A DNA stretch of 64,000 nt from Hoplostethus atlanticus (GCA_034670405.1 JAXDDX010000003.1:3519001-3583000), one strand, 5' to 3'. Positions 11,835-23,343 are shown, counted from the stretch's first letter. The notes: generated from the letters alone by a model not told the origin. Translations and numbers: made by a program.

Positions 11835-14800
11835 TGGGGCTTTGTGTTCTCAAGGGAAAAGCGAGAGAACATCAGGTAGCCTTTTTATCTATCTGGTAAT
11901 GTATTTCTCCCCCTCTCCGGACTCAGCTCCCTCCCCTCATTTTCTCTCCCTCTCTCTTAATCAGCACCTCTTCATTCCCTTTTAGCTGCTCCTCTCACTG
12001 ATCTCCTCTCATTTCATTCCTCTCCTCTCCTTTCTCATCTCCTTTCCTCCCCTGTCTGCTCTGATTTAGTTTTTTTTCTCCGCTCTATCACATTTCCTTT
12101 ACTTTGCCTTTATATTCATCACTTAAAAAATGGCACATTTCCTCTCCTCACCCATCTTTACTCCTCTCCCACACTTCTGGTCTCCTAACCTCCTGTCCTC
12201 TCCTCCTCGATGCGTCCTCGCCATGCTCAGCTAAATAAATCACAGGCTATTCTCTGTATTTTGTTCTTTACAGGCAAACTCTTGTGAGTGTTTGTGTGTT
12301 TATCAATAGGGGGTTGGTGGCTTTGGAGCAGCATACGAGGGTGATGGCATTCCTCTCTCTCTCTCACACACACACAAAAACATAGACGCACACTCACACT
12401 AACAAATGCGACCTGGAAAAGTGCTAAGACAAAATCACACTCTTTCTATGGGTAACGATTCTCTCTCCAATTATAATGCCATCTGGAAAAGTCTCACAAC
12501 CTCCTCTGTTCCTCTTTAGCACCTTATTCTCACTTCTCGCTCTCTCTCTGAGAACAGGCTGTACATAAAACCAAAAAGGTATGAGAGAGACGGCTCCCCG
12601 ACCATTTCCTTGAAGGTTCAATTCAGATCCTCTGTGTCGATGCAGCACACAGTCACATTTTATTACTGGAGCCACAGTGCGCCAAATGTCTGGCCACGGT
12701 GCAATGTTGCACACAGGCCTTTTTGCCGGCAATCTGGCTATGTCTAATGTCTCACCTTTTTTCGCCAGCGTATAGATGGGAGAGTTGTAAATATGTGGAT
12801 ATGTCACATGCGTGTGTGTGATGGAACTGTGAATTCACTTTCAGATTGTTTGAGCCTCCTGTTGCACACTTCACTATGTTACACGTGGCCAGGCAAAAAC
12901 AGGCCAGAAATAACCGCAGACCCACTTTTCACCTTCTTCCCTTTGCCGTATAAACTTGATACATGTGAATATGTGCGAACCTTTCATTTCTTCTGATGCG
13001 TTTTGATGCTCGATCGAGCGCCATAACTGACGGAGCTATTAATAGCGTGTGTCTCTGGGTTATGTTGGTGAAGGGAGAGAGGAAGGGCACAGACATCAAC
13101 GGTGGAGGGAGGCAGCTGCATTTAACATTTCCCCCTCCACTCCTCGGGGCTTCAGTCAAATCACACACATGGGCCTGTGAAATAAGCAATCTGCAGGGGA
13201 TCTTTGGAAAGTTCAAACGGAGGTTTGACCGCTGGGTGTTGGGACGGGGGTCTTCAGGTCCAGAAGCCAACGTGGGCTGTGATGATAACTGGTCCTTTTA
13301 TATTTTGTCTCCCCTGCCTCACTCCCAATAATTCATCTGCCGTCTCCCCACTTAGCCTCCCCACATGGATCATTTTGAGAGGCAATGAAGAAAGATGAAG
13401 AGAGATCCCCCTGCAGCCGTTATAACACAATTTAGAATACACTTCATATAAAAAGCGAGGAAAAACAACAAGGGTCTTTCCCCGTGGTTCAATCTGGACA
13501 GATCTCGGCATCCTGGTGGCCCCAGTAACCACCCATCTCTCTTTTCCTGTCTTTCCTCACTGTAGACTATATAGTGAAGGCAAAAATTGCCAAAGAAATG
13601 TTTAAAAAAAATCAAATGTCTCACCCACTCCATATAACTACTGCCAGACAGACAGCTCCCTACACCCAGAGGAGATGATGGCCCCCGTCTGCGGCCACTG
13701 CAGACAATGGCTCAGTTCTGGAGGGAGATGGCAGCATTACCTGTCTACTGGAGAGAGGGTGGGAGAGAGGGAGGGAGGAGGGTGAAAAGAGAAATTTAAT
13801 CTCCTTTTAAAGGCTGGTGAGTCACCACAGGAATTGCGTTTGTTGTTTTCTTTATTCCTGAGTGAGACAGCGGCTCCACTGGGACCAAGAAAAGCCCATT
13901 CTGACCTTTTAGTAAAAAGGCTTGGTCTTTTGGTCTGCTTTTCCCTCCGGTGCACGACCAAAACACACCCCAACCTCCCTTTTCTCCTTAGAGAAAAATA
14001 TTTCAGAAATGATAGACAATAAAGAAAGAGCGGTTCTTTTGCTGGTGGACTGTTGTGACAGGTGGCAATTTCTCTTTGATGCTGTGTGCTATTATTAGAC
14101 AGGAGGGGAAAACATGAATGCTGAAGAGCCTGTGGTAGGACAAGTAGCACAAATACAAAATACATATTCAAGAATGGATTGGACTGTTATTTTACCCACA
14201 TGCAAAATATGCCTCAAGGGAAAAGGGAACGGATGTAAAAGGACACTTTTGTCATGACTTAGATTAAAAGGGTATTTCTGTGCAGTCAATTACTTCTCCT
14301 AAGTGACGAAACAATTCCTATCGCAGAGCACTGATTACCTATCATCCATCAACTGCTGCGCCAAAGCCTCGAGATGACAAAGGATGTACACCAATGCAAT
14401 CACCTAAATTGTCTGTCCTCTTTATATCGTCACTCAATATCTCTTAGATTTGTGTGTGCCTGTGTGTGTTTGTACTGAAAACCCATGTGCAGCGTGTCAT
14501 ACCCATTTACTGCAACAAGCCATGAAGCCACTGCTCTATAGCGCTAAAAGACAAAAACACTGCTGTTTTCTTATTGTTTCAGAGGCAAAGAGAGGGAGCG
14601 TTTCACTGCCTGTGTGTGATGGATTAAGACCACAGAAGTCACCCTCTGCTTTTGACCTGTGTAGCAGGCGAGGAGGCTTATCTACAGCACGGGAGCAGCT
14701 CCACTGATCTATGGCATTGTTCGCTCACCATATCAATTTAATTAAATGCCATTGATTCCACGGGCTTTCTCTCTCGCCCTCCTTTGTGTTCTGCTCCCAT

Positions 14801-15522
14801 TTGATCCAGCCCTTTTCACATTACTCCTATCTCGGTGCACATTGTAGCACCGTAGAACATTAGAGAGTAACTGTCCTTTTAGCCATTTACTTCTTGCAGG
14901 GCTTTGCAATGGCGCACTCAAAAGAGAGCTAACTTTGACTTTAACCCAGGACATGACAAGATTCCATTCTAGGGTAACTACATTGTGAAAGATGGCTAAA
15001 TTAGCGTCGGGCCAACTCTTAGAACCAGTCATCCATCTCTTGGAACAGAAAAGATCTACAGCAACTCCCAACAGGCATGCTCTTCAGCACCATTACATAG
15101 TCTAGTTTTTTCCGGTTTCTTAAATGAAGTTTAATTAGTTTAGTTAAGTATTGAATTACTTTAGAGTAGATAATATATGTATATATTAACATTTGATAGG
15201 TGTGCACAATAGGCATACTTACCTATATCAGTGATGTATTTAAACCTTTTCCTATTTTGAGGCTATGTGCTTGATTTCACACATTTGAATGCTCTGGGGA
15301 TGGAAAATCATCTGGTTAACCCTTTTATCAGCTACCAGCTCAGCAGCGCTACAGATGAATCCCCACTTCTTAACCTCTCCACAAAACTTCCCAGGTGCAA
15401 CACATTAGAAGCAAACAATCTTAGAGAGAAATTCCAGTTGCATACTGAGTTGTGCAAATATCAGTATTTTCTATAAAGGCTATTTAGCTTAGTTAAGATG
15501 AATAATGCAGTAGGCCTGGAGC
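11234..15522. other. Mobile-element-poor intergenic block (right half)
   Basis: No gene supported. 11795-11833 is a GT tract and 11930-12220 is CT-rich. Stretches of high-complexity unique sequence at about 11440-11720, 12600-12800, 12980-13260 and 14690-15010 look unlike mobile-element debris and are candidates for conserved non-coding elements. Open frames of 110-144 codons occur on the minus strand (for example 12424-12807 and 13737-14171), but they show no domain, splice sites or partner exons. Confidence 0.5.
11795..11833. repeat. (GT)n microsatellite
   Basis: About 19 GT units. Confidence 0.95.
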
Positions 15523-15686
15523 TACACTATATGGCCAAAAGTCAGTGGCTTTCCACAAGCTTTTGGAGTGTCTGTGGGAATTTGTGCCCATTCAGCCAAA
15601 AGACCATTAGTGAGGTCAGGCAGTGATGTTGGACGAGAAGGCCTGGCTCGCAATCAGCGTTCTGATTCCTCCCAAAGGTGTCCAAT
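15523..15686. mobile_element. Tc1-like MITE, right part lost at hAT insertion
   Basis: It begins TACACTATATGGCCAAAAG, a well-known fish Tc1-type terminus, and runs through CTTTTGGAGTGTCTGTGGGA, AGGTCAGGCAGTGATGTTGG and CCCAAAGGTGTCCAAT. Identity stops at 15686, where a different element begins CAGGGGTG. The remainder of the MITE is not found downstream of the hAT copy. Confidence 0.75.
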
Positions 15687-16492
15687 CAGGGGTGTAGTGC
15701 TATAAGAGCGCACCGGAGCGCCCCGGCACTTCTTTTTAATGGTTAAAAAAATGCTCTTTTTAAAATCATCAACACATGTCAATGCGCCAAATAAAATGAA
15801 TAAACAATGACTATGTATGTACTGTTCTATTCATATTAGTCTGTAGGCCTATTTTTTTCGACTAATAAATTGTCATTAATTATTTTATAGGCTATTTTAT
15901 TCCACAGACAGACACCCACGCGATGCACGATTTGACAGCAGGACATTTGACGGCTAACTGCATGATGATGACGTATGGACCGTGCCCCCGCCACCACGTC
16001 ATCGTCATGCATTAGCTAACTGTTAAATTTCCTGCATAGGTGTCAAATTGCGGACGGTGTGCGTGTCTGTCTGTCTGTCCCGGCAGTGCATGGTTGCAGT
16101 CCAGATGGCAACTAAACAAACCAAAATCTCCTCGTTCTTTAAAAAGACTAACGAAACCGCTTCCTCATCTTCAAACACATCAGATCCACAACAAGTATTA
16201 GAAAATCAGGATGATGGTGATGATCAGATCATGCAAACCCCAGCGGCAGGGACTCATCAGGCTAGCGCTCCGGGACCGGGAGCTAGTGCAGATTTGGCCA
16301 TGAGTGCTAGGGTTAGCGTACCATGCGCTGGTGTATGAACGGAGGAAATGTGGAAAAATAAACAAGATGTATACCCATGGATTGCGGGAAAAGGAGGTAA
16401 GATAGGCTGTAAGGTATGTGCGAGCATTACTGATCTGTCTGTTTTTAAAACACAAGGCATGAAGCTGTCTAACGAATGGCGGTCGTTCACAG

Positions 16493-17082
16493 TGTGATAG
16501 ACCGGTCCCACAGCACCCACGGCCCCAGCAGCGCCACCTGGGAGTAGTGGTGGACCACGTCTATTACCACAGGGAGATCCTGGGAGACTGGGGAACACAC
16601 AGCTGCTCCCCATCAGTAATCAGGCAAGGGAGCAGGCCTTCAAAAACCCACAGCACGCCTCAGGAGACAGAGAGGAAGGTGGTTGCAAGAAGGAAGGCAA
16701 ACCGAATCTCTACAGAGGGTAAGGAGTGGAGTGAACGAAGAGCTGTGACTAATTATTCTGTGTGTGACCCCCAGAACGACTGGACCAAGGCGGACTCCCG
16801 AACCCCGGCAACCCGTCCCCAAGCAAACGGCAAACGACCACGAGAATTGGATAACGGACAAGGTAGCAACATCCTAACCTGGACCCTCCCTCTAACTCTC
16901 ACCCCCTCTCCTCTCTCTCTGCCCACCCAGGCTCCCCAGATCCCCGACTCCCCGAACCGGCAAGGCAGCTACCCCAAGGCCGGATCACCACCCCCCTTCA
17001 CTCCCTCCCCCAACTCTCTCAAATAAAGAAACACGCTTCTCAAAACGGACAGTGTCTCCTCCTTTCCCCTCAGCCTGTCACA
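16493..17082 (+). mobile_element. Solo LTR, 590 bp, TSD ACAG
   Basis: It is bounded by TGTGATAGACC and CCTGTCACA (5'-TG...CA-3') and flanked on both sides by ACAG (16489-16492 and 17083-17086). An AATAAA polyadenylation signal lies at about 17023, some 60 bp before the 3' end, as expected for R/U5. Deleting the element plus one ACAG restores the host hAT reading frame, which fixes both borders to the base. No internal retroviral sequence remains. The superfamily cannot be decided from the LTR alone. The 159-codon open frame inside it is not thought to be a gene. Confidence 0.85.
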
Positions 17083-18411
17083 ACAGTAACATATTCCGGA
17101 TCGAACCGCGTAGCCCATCTGAAGTCTCTGAGAAAGAAAATTTTTGAACACAAACAATCTAGAGCACACATAGCAGCGCAGCACACTATCGACAACGCTA
17201 AAGAGGAAACCTCTTGTGCGATAGCATGAACGCATCTTACTTAAAGGCAGTCTTTTGTTCAGCGTATTACTTGGCTCAAAATGACAGACCATTCAGTGAC
17301 CACTACGAGTTGCTAGAGCTACAGAATGAGAATGGTGTAGACATAGGACACGGGCTGCACTCCAGATACAGTGCAACGCAAATAATCGACCACATTGGTT
17401 CGGCGATGCGCAAAAACATTTGCAAGCACATCCAGCAAATTAATGGTAACATTTCTGTGCTAATTGATGAGTCCACTAGCCTGAGCAGCAAAACTGCTTT
17501 AATTGTCTACCTGAAGTGCGAGACCAATAAAACCCTGTGACCCGCATTTTGTCTTCCTTGATCTGATCGAGCTTCCGAATCAAAAGGCCGAGGCGATTGT
17601 AGAGCACCTCCTGCAGTGCCTGGCCACGCATGGTTTTGACGACAATTACTTGCGAGAGCATCTGGTAGCCTTTGCTAGTGACGGGGCCAGTGTCATGCTC
17701 GGAAAGAAGGCAGGGGTAGCTCAGAGACTTTTAGAGCAGTACCCCAACATCTTGATTTGGCACTGCCTTAATCACAGGTTGGAGCTGGCGGTGGGTGATT
17801 CCGTGGCGGATGTTTCAGGGGTTAATCATTTTCAGTCTTTTATGGATAAACTGTACTCCGTTTACAGTAGGTCTGCCCTTAACCAGAGACAGCTTGCAGA
17901 CTGCGCATCTGAGCTGCAGCAGCAGGTTTCAAAGATCGGGCGTGTGTTAAGTACGCGCTGGGTTGCCAGTTCTTTCAGGACCGTGTCTGCAGTGTGGAAC
18001 AATTTTGAATCTCTTTGCGCACACTTCAGTTCAGCCATGCATGACGAAACGAGGACAGCTTCAGACAGAAAGTCATACGAAGGCCTTTATAAACGTCTAT
18101 CATCCAAGCAGTTCCTTTAGACTTGGCTCTAATGCATGACACTTTAAACGAACTCACACTTCTGTCCTGAATGTTTACAGAAACGCACAACATCAGTTGT
18201 GTATGCAGACAAACTGATTCACCGCAGCATACGCGTCCTTGAATGTCTCAAAGAACGGCCTGGGACAAAAACGCTGGAAGCTGAAATTGCAGCTGCTAAT
18301 GGGAAATTAGGAACAGGTTTTGTTAACCTATAATGCCAAAGTTGTCAGCATTCATCACCAGCAGTTCCTTGCAAGTCTGGTAAATAATCTGAAAAATCGG
18401 ATGTTTACAAC

Positions 18412-19202
18412 TACACTGCCCGTCCAAAAAAAAAGTCGCCACCTGGATTTAACTAAGCAAATAGGTAAGAGCCTTCCATTGGATAATTACTGCAGTGATG
18501 AATATGTTTCAGCTGGCAACAACTTATTTAACCCTAGCTGATGCAGTGAGTAGCTTCTCATTTCTTAAACAACCATGTCGGAAGACATATTCTGTGGTCG
18601 TGGAAAGGATGTTAATCTGTTTCAGAAGGGTCAAATTATTGGCCTGCATCAAGCAAAGAAAACAACTAAGGAGATTGCTGAAACTACTAAAATCGGGTTA
18701 AGAACCGTCCAACGCATTATTAAAACCTGGAAGGATAGTGGTGAACCATCATCTTCGAGGAAGAAATGTGGTCGGAACAAACTCTTGGATGATCGTGATC
18801 GGAGATCACTTAAACGTTTGGTGAAATCATATCGTAAGAAATCAACAGTAGAACTCACGGCTATGTTTAATAGTGAAAGTAAGAGCATTTCCACACGCAC
18901 AATGCGAAGGGAACTCAAGGGATTGGGACTAAACAGCTGTGTAGCCCTAAGAAAACCACTGATCAGTGAGGCTAATCGGAAAAAAAGGCTTCAATTTGCT
19001 AGGGAGCATAAAGATTGGACTCTGGAGCAATGGAAGAAGGTCATGTGGTCTGATGAGTCCAGATTTACCCTGTTCCAGAGTGATGGGCGCATCAGGGTAA
19101 GAAGAGAGGCGGATGAAGTGATGCACCCATCATGCCTAGTGCCTACCGTACAAGCCTGTGGGGGCAGTGTTATGATCTGGGGTTGCTGCAGTTGGTCAGG
19201 TC
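18412..19202 (+). mobile_element. Tc1-like transposon, 3'-truncated
   Basis: The left TIR is CACTGCCCGTCCAAAAAAAA, preceded by the TA target (18412-18413). It carries the 5' two-thirds of a Tc1-type transposase and then stops abruptly at 19202, where the hAT sequence resumes. The right TIR and second TA are missing, so a deletion followed insertion. Confidence 0.85.
18575..19202 (+). pseudogene. Tc1-like transposase, truncated
   Basis: The start codon at 18575 gives about 209 open residues without a stop or frameshift. Two helix-turn-helix DNA-binding parts are visible, with TTKEIAETTKIGLRTVQRI (30-48) in the first. The linker includes the basic GRNKLLDDRDRR. The DDE domain opens at VMWSDESRFTLF, whose Asp at residue 160 is the first catalytic acid, and continues to GGSVMIWGCCSWSG. 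The second Asp (in the family's QDN-like motif), the Glu and the C-terminus, about 130 residues, are missing. After residue 209 the frame runs briefly into hAT sequence before a stop at about 19219. It cannot catalyse transposition, but it is recent enough for the remaining frame to be open. Confidence 0.9.
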
Positions 19203-19750
19203 TCTTAAACGCTCAGTAAATCAAGCGCAGTCGGTGTCCAACTATACTGCTTTGATCAGCGACATGAAAGTTATAGAGAGCGAGAACTGGCCAGACACTA
19301 TCCCTCCAGGATTCGGAGAACGGGAAATCGACAATCTCTGCCGACGATTTAGGCTTCCGCGCACGTCCGCGATTAACGCTTACTGAGATTTCCTTGATTG
19401 CGCTGGCCAGCGTGTTCCCAGCGAGCTTAGGCCTTTAGTCAACTGCACGAAACGAATTACGTGCAGCTCTGCAGAATGCGAGCGCGGGTTTAGCCACATG
19501 AATCTAATCATTTCACCAACTCGAACAAAAATACTCATGAAACGAGTATCTGCTCTGATGCTAATCAGACTTCACGGACCCCCTTTATCCCAATGGGATC
19601 CAACGCGATACGTCACGACTTGGCTCCGGTCCCATCATTCAGCCGAAGACCCCAGGACAAGAGGCAGCTGCTGCCCCCAACGACGAGCCCGACCCTTTGT
19701 GGAGTTTCTTTAAGGGTCAGTATAACACCCTGTCTTGCTTTGGTGTTTTG

Positions 19751-22107
19751 CATTTGTTGTAATCTATTTTTAACACGTCTATCCGACATTTCCCGCTTGT
19801 CCACATAGCCTATACGCGATTGTGGACCATTCTGCAGGCCTGCATAATAACGTCCCCTCTCTTTCTCTCGCGTTCTCTCCTCCTCTCTCTCTCCTCCTTC
19901 AGAGCGACGTTGCCGACTCTGTTTTACGGCGCCCAGGCTGGCCTATACATCACCGCGTCCATCTCCAATCCCACCCACTATGGCGATCAAATCGTCTGCA
20001 TCTGTGACCACTGTCCGTCCGTGTGTTGACTTGATTCGACTTTTAAATACGGATTATAATTCTGTTATTCTAACAATGCACTGTTGGCATGTTTTGCGTT
20101 TTTGGGATTTAGCTAATTGCATTTCTTCAAACTTTTTAAAAACGTGTCCTTGTTTTAAAATGCTTCATATGCCTAATTGTTTTTGTAATTGTAATTGTTC
20201 ATTTCACTTTTCTATATCTAAGTTAACAATGTGCTGTGTGCTTGTATTTAATTTGCCAACTATCACACTATAAATGTGTGATAGTTGGCAATGGATTGAG
20301 TTAATGTGTTAAATGGTGTTTTAATGTCTTACAGTATGAACGTTGTGATGAATTGATTGATGCTTGGAACTTTGGTGTTGGACAAGCTGGCGAAGGTTGA
20401 GAGGCTTAGTTGTAGCGTGAATATGAAGGTCATCCTTTCCCAAAGGAGTTCAATTCCCTGAGGCAGATGCTAGATTTAGAATTCTTTCATTAATGAATTT
20501 CTTCACCAATCAATAGGAAACTCTCTCTTGAGTCCGACAAGCTATCACTGATCTAAATGCGACCTGGGGATCAATAGATATAGATGATCCAAAGAAACTA
20601 AGAATGCCAATCAGGGAAGGGAGAGGATATGAAATGAAATCACCAATGGACAGGAAATTCTCCTGAGCTCAATGAGCCACCATACATTTCAATGCGATGT
20701 TGAAATGAATAAAAATAAACAACGGAGCAATTCTCCCCGGGGGAGGCGAGGGCCTTGGATGTTCTAAGGCTTTAATGTTGTACAGCTAACGATGCATCTG
20801 TATGTATTCTGAAATATTTCTTAGCAACGTTAGCAGTTGATATGAGCTACTTTAAGACAAGAAAGGCATTTTCACAGACAAAATACTTCTGAAAACACTC
20901 TGAAACCATGTTAGTGGTTTATGTTAGTTACATTTGTCGTCCTACAACCACCGGCACTAATAATTTTCTCATCCGCCGATGAAAGTGACGCACAGCCACG
21001 GAGGTTACACAGCAGCAATGCATTGTGGGGCATCTAGTAACATCGGGCAGCACAATTCTTGCCAATGTAGTATACACCCAGGCACTTTTCGTATACTCAA
21101 AATCCACAGACACTACTCATTTTACATCACACTTAGTATGTTAAGTAAATTGGTCTTGAGCTAATAATGGTGCAATGTGAAAGCACTCCATGGCCTCTAG
21201 CTGAGCCTTACTGTATCCCCTTTACTCTGCTGAGCTGAAGAGAAGTATCATAAAGTACATGATGAATATTTGATAAATCCAGCGCACCTCAGGTAGTTCA
21301 AACCTTTCCAGTATCTGAATGCAGTCTCGGATGTTTGCGCTACTTCATGAGGGATTAACCTAGCAGCATCAACAGTGGAACATTGATTGCCAGAGAGGAA
21401 TCAAGGTCTTCCTCTGTTTTGTCAATAATTCCAAAATATCTAATCCCTCAGCTATGCCCCACAAGCAAAACACCAATTTAATTTCACTCTAAAAGATTGT
21501 GTCAATATGATACGTGAGTCTAAGTCTAAGAGCTGCAGCATGTCTGCTCAGTCAAAATGTAACGAGCGGAGATAGAGGGGAGTGTTGTGAAGTGTTGCCC
21601 CATGACTGATGACAGAGGCAGGACAATCCCCTCCGTCGAAGGGAAAGATTGAGCTATGGTTTACGAAGATTGAGAACACATTGGAGGGGGAATCAGGTAT
21701 TCATGACATTTCACATACTCAGTGTTGCCGTGTCATTTCTGCTTTTAACTGCGGGCCAGTCAGAGATGTTTTCTCTCGAGCATGCTGCTCTCCCTCCAAA
21801 TGCAATTGGAGGCTGAGTCGTGGTTGGAGGGCATTTGAAATGAACTCCTCAGAGGCCCTGCTTGGGAAATGAAATTGCCTTGGCTCTGGCCTTTTGTCAC
21901 GTAGCTCCACAGTGCATATTAATGATCAGTGGCACGTGGTATATAGCACTGAGTCGCAGGATCCACACAAAGATGCAACAAGCCCAATCTGCTTCTCCTC
22001 ACATTCACTTTCTCTGTTTGTTGTTGTGTTGTCTGTCGGTCTCTCTTCGCCGTCTCCTTCCCTTTTGTTTTCTTAGTAGTCTTGTCCTAATTCTCTTCTG
22101 CTGTGCA
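19751..22107. other. Flank of the hAT element and unique sequence
   Basis: 19751-20250 may still be hAT 3' non-coding sequence. A perfect hairpin lies at 20253-20291. 20300-22100 is unique sequence. 21700-21990 is high-complexity, with GTGCATATTAATGAT (octamer-like), and is a candidate regulatory island. No genes seen. Confidence 0.45.
20253..20291. repeat. Perfect hairpin: 16-bp arms, 7-nt loop
   Basis: The left arm TTGCCAACTATCACAC (20253-20268) is the exact reverse complement of 20276-20291. The loop is TATAAAT. It can form a cruciform or, if transcribed, a stable stem. Confidence 0.95.
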
Positions 22108-22108
22108 T

Positions 22109-23095
22109 TACAGTTTTTTTCGATTGCTTTGACTCAATTTGCACAACAGAGTTTCAATGTGCAAAACTCTTAACACCGAATGCTATACTGCTCATTTTGG
22201 GTTCAAAATCTAATATAGCATGCAAAATATAAATACCGGTGTCAAATGAGAGAATATTATATGCAAAAGTTTATCATAGCACCAGAACATTGGATATGTT
22301 CATCGTTGAAGTTTAATTATTGGTGCATTTTGAAATACAACGGCCATTATCAAATAATAATGGTTAAATAATTGTCATCAAAAAAGACTATGCAAGGGTC
22401 ATTTCCTCATAAGTAATTCAAATGAAGTATAGCAAGCATCCCCTGTGATCCCCTGTGATAGACGGAGGTATATATATATATAGCTTGTGTTTTTATGTAA
22501 GACAAACAAAATATTATACAGTAGATTACTGTATATGAAAGAAATCATACAGTAATGCAGTAAACTCAACTATTTTACAGTAAAAACAAAAACAACAGTA
22601 AAAGCAAAAACAACAGTAAAAGCAAAGATTACAGTAACAAAAAACAAAACAAATGCATTTCAGTGCTTAAGCAGCATTTTGCCTCTCTGCTGCATTTGGC
22701 CACAGAATCGGCCTCATCGGCTCCATGTTGTCAGAAACTGCCATTCAGTTTCTAAGCAGCCTTTTATGTAGTGGTGATGAGATTATCAATTGTGTTGCAA
22801 TGCTACTGACCTGGGCAAGGTTGCTGGAAGTAATGAGACATGACTACAAACACCTCATGAACTGATTTAGTGACCTGCGTTTGTAGTAATAAGCATTTGA
22901 ACATTGTTGTAATGTTAGGTGGCTGTACTCTGAGGATGGAGCAGATGATTTAGAGTTTTGCATTTTGTATGTCAGCATAGGATGTAGTGTCTTAGAGTAT
23001 GAATTTTGAAAGTCAGTTTGGCACTTTGCATTTAGAGTTTTGTACATTGAAAATCTGTTGTGCAAATTGAGTCAAAGCAATCGAAAAAAACTGTA
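22109..23095. mobile_element. 983-bp non-autonomous transposon with long TIRs (IS630/Tc1-mariner-like)
   Basis: The ends are inverted repeats. 22111 onward reads CAGTTTTTTTCGATTGC and continues TTTGACTCAATTTGCACAAC. The right end, read inward from 23093, is identical for about 42 bp and near-identical to about 60 bp. TA flanks both sides (22109-22110 and 23094-23095). On the minus strand around 22720 a remnant reads NMEPMRPILWPNAAERQ, resembling the C-terminus of IS630/mariner-type transposases in fish. The interior has short tandem units such as AACAACAGTAAAAGC. No intact transposase is present. The superfamily call is tentative. Confidence 0.75.
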
Positions 23096-23301
23096 ATAGA
23101 GCCAGAAGTGATTGCTTCGTTGCTTTTAGTTCACAGTTATTTGTAACTTTTTCAAGAAAAGTGCTGTGCAAATGTATTTGTCGGATATTATGTTTTAAGC
23201 TATGTAGGTATTGTTGTTGTTGCTGTTTTAACTGTAGTCAGCGTAATGCAATACAATTCTTTATGCTCCATTCTATGCAATAAACTGTTGTGCTGAGAAA
23301 A

Positions 23302-23305
<4 letters not shown>

Positions 23306-23343
<38 letters not shown>
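23306..23343. repeat. (CT)n microsatellite
   Basis: CT run of about 17 units ending with a GTCTCT interruption. Confidence 0.9.

Larger units (their letters stand above)
16105..19720 (+). pseudogene. hAT transposase (KIAA1586-like group), disrupted
   Basis: The N-terminus MATKQTKISSFFKKT starts at 16105. A BED-like segment (KIGCKVC) lies just before the solo LTR. Removing the solo LTR plus one target duplication restores the frame FTVTYSGSNRVAHLKSL. Next comes a region with NGNISVLIDESTSLSSKTAL (about 17440-17500). After a frame break near 17540 the core continues as FDDNYLREHLVAFASDGAS, then WHCLNHRLELAVGD (about 17760) and GRVLSTRWVASSFRTV. A stop and a frame break occur near 18120. The Tc1 fragment interrupts at 18414. 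The C-terminal hATC dimerisation block follows: TCSSAECERGFSHMNLI at about 19460-19510, ending near RYVTTWL. hAT transposases are cut-and-paste DDE enzymes. This copy has several frameshifts and two insertions and cannot be functional. Confidence 0.8.
15687..19750 (+). mobile_element. hAT transposon, nested and broken
   Basis: The left terminus is CAGGGGTGTAGTGC, a typical hAT-style CAGGGG start, sitting inside the Tc1-type MITE. Transposase-like pieces run from about 16105 to 19720 in one orientation (see the pseudogene entry). The body is interrupted by a solo LTR (16493-17082) and a truncated Tc1-like element (18412-19202). I could not find the right terminal repeat or the matching 8-bp duplication of TGTCCAAT, so the right border is an estimate; the element may extend to about 20.3 kb. 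Confidence 0.65.

Noticed and set aside
12424..12807. 127-codon minus-strand open frame as a gene
   Set aside because: No recognised domain, splice sites or adjacent exons; kept only as part of a possible conserved non-coding region.
13737..14171. 144-codon minus-strand open frame as a gene
   Set aside because: No domain or homology that I recognise; Ser/Leu/Arg-rich and overlapped by an open frame on the other strand.
16547..17026. 159-codon frame inside the solo LTR
   Set aside because: It lies wholly within an LTR whose borders are fixed by the host hAT frame; Pro/Ser/Thr-rich and without a domain.
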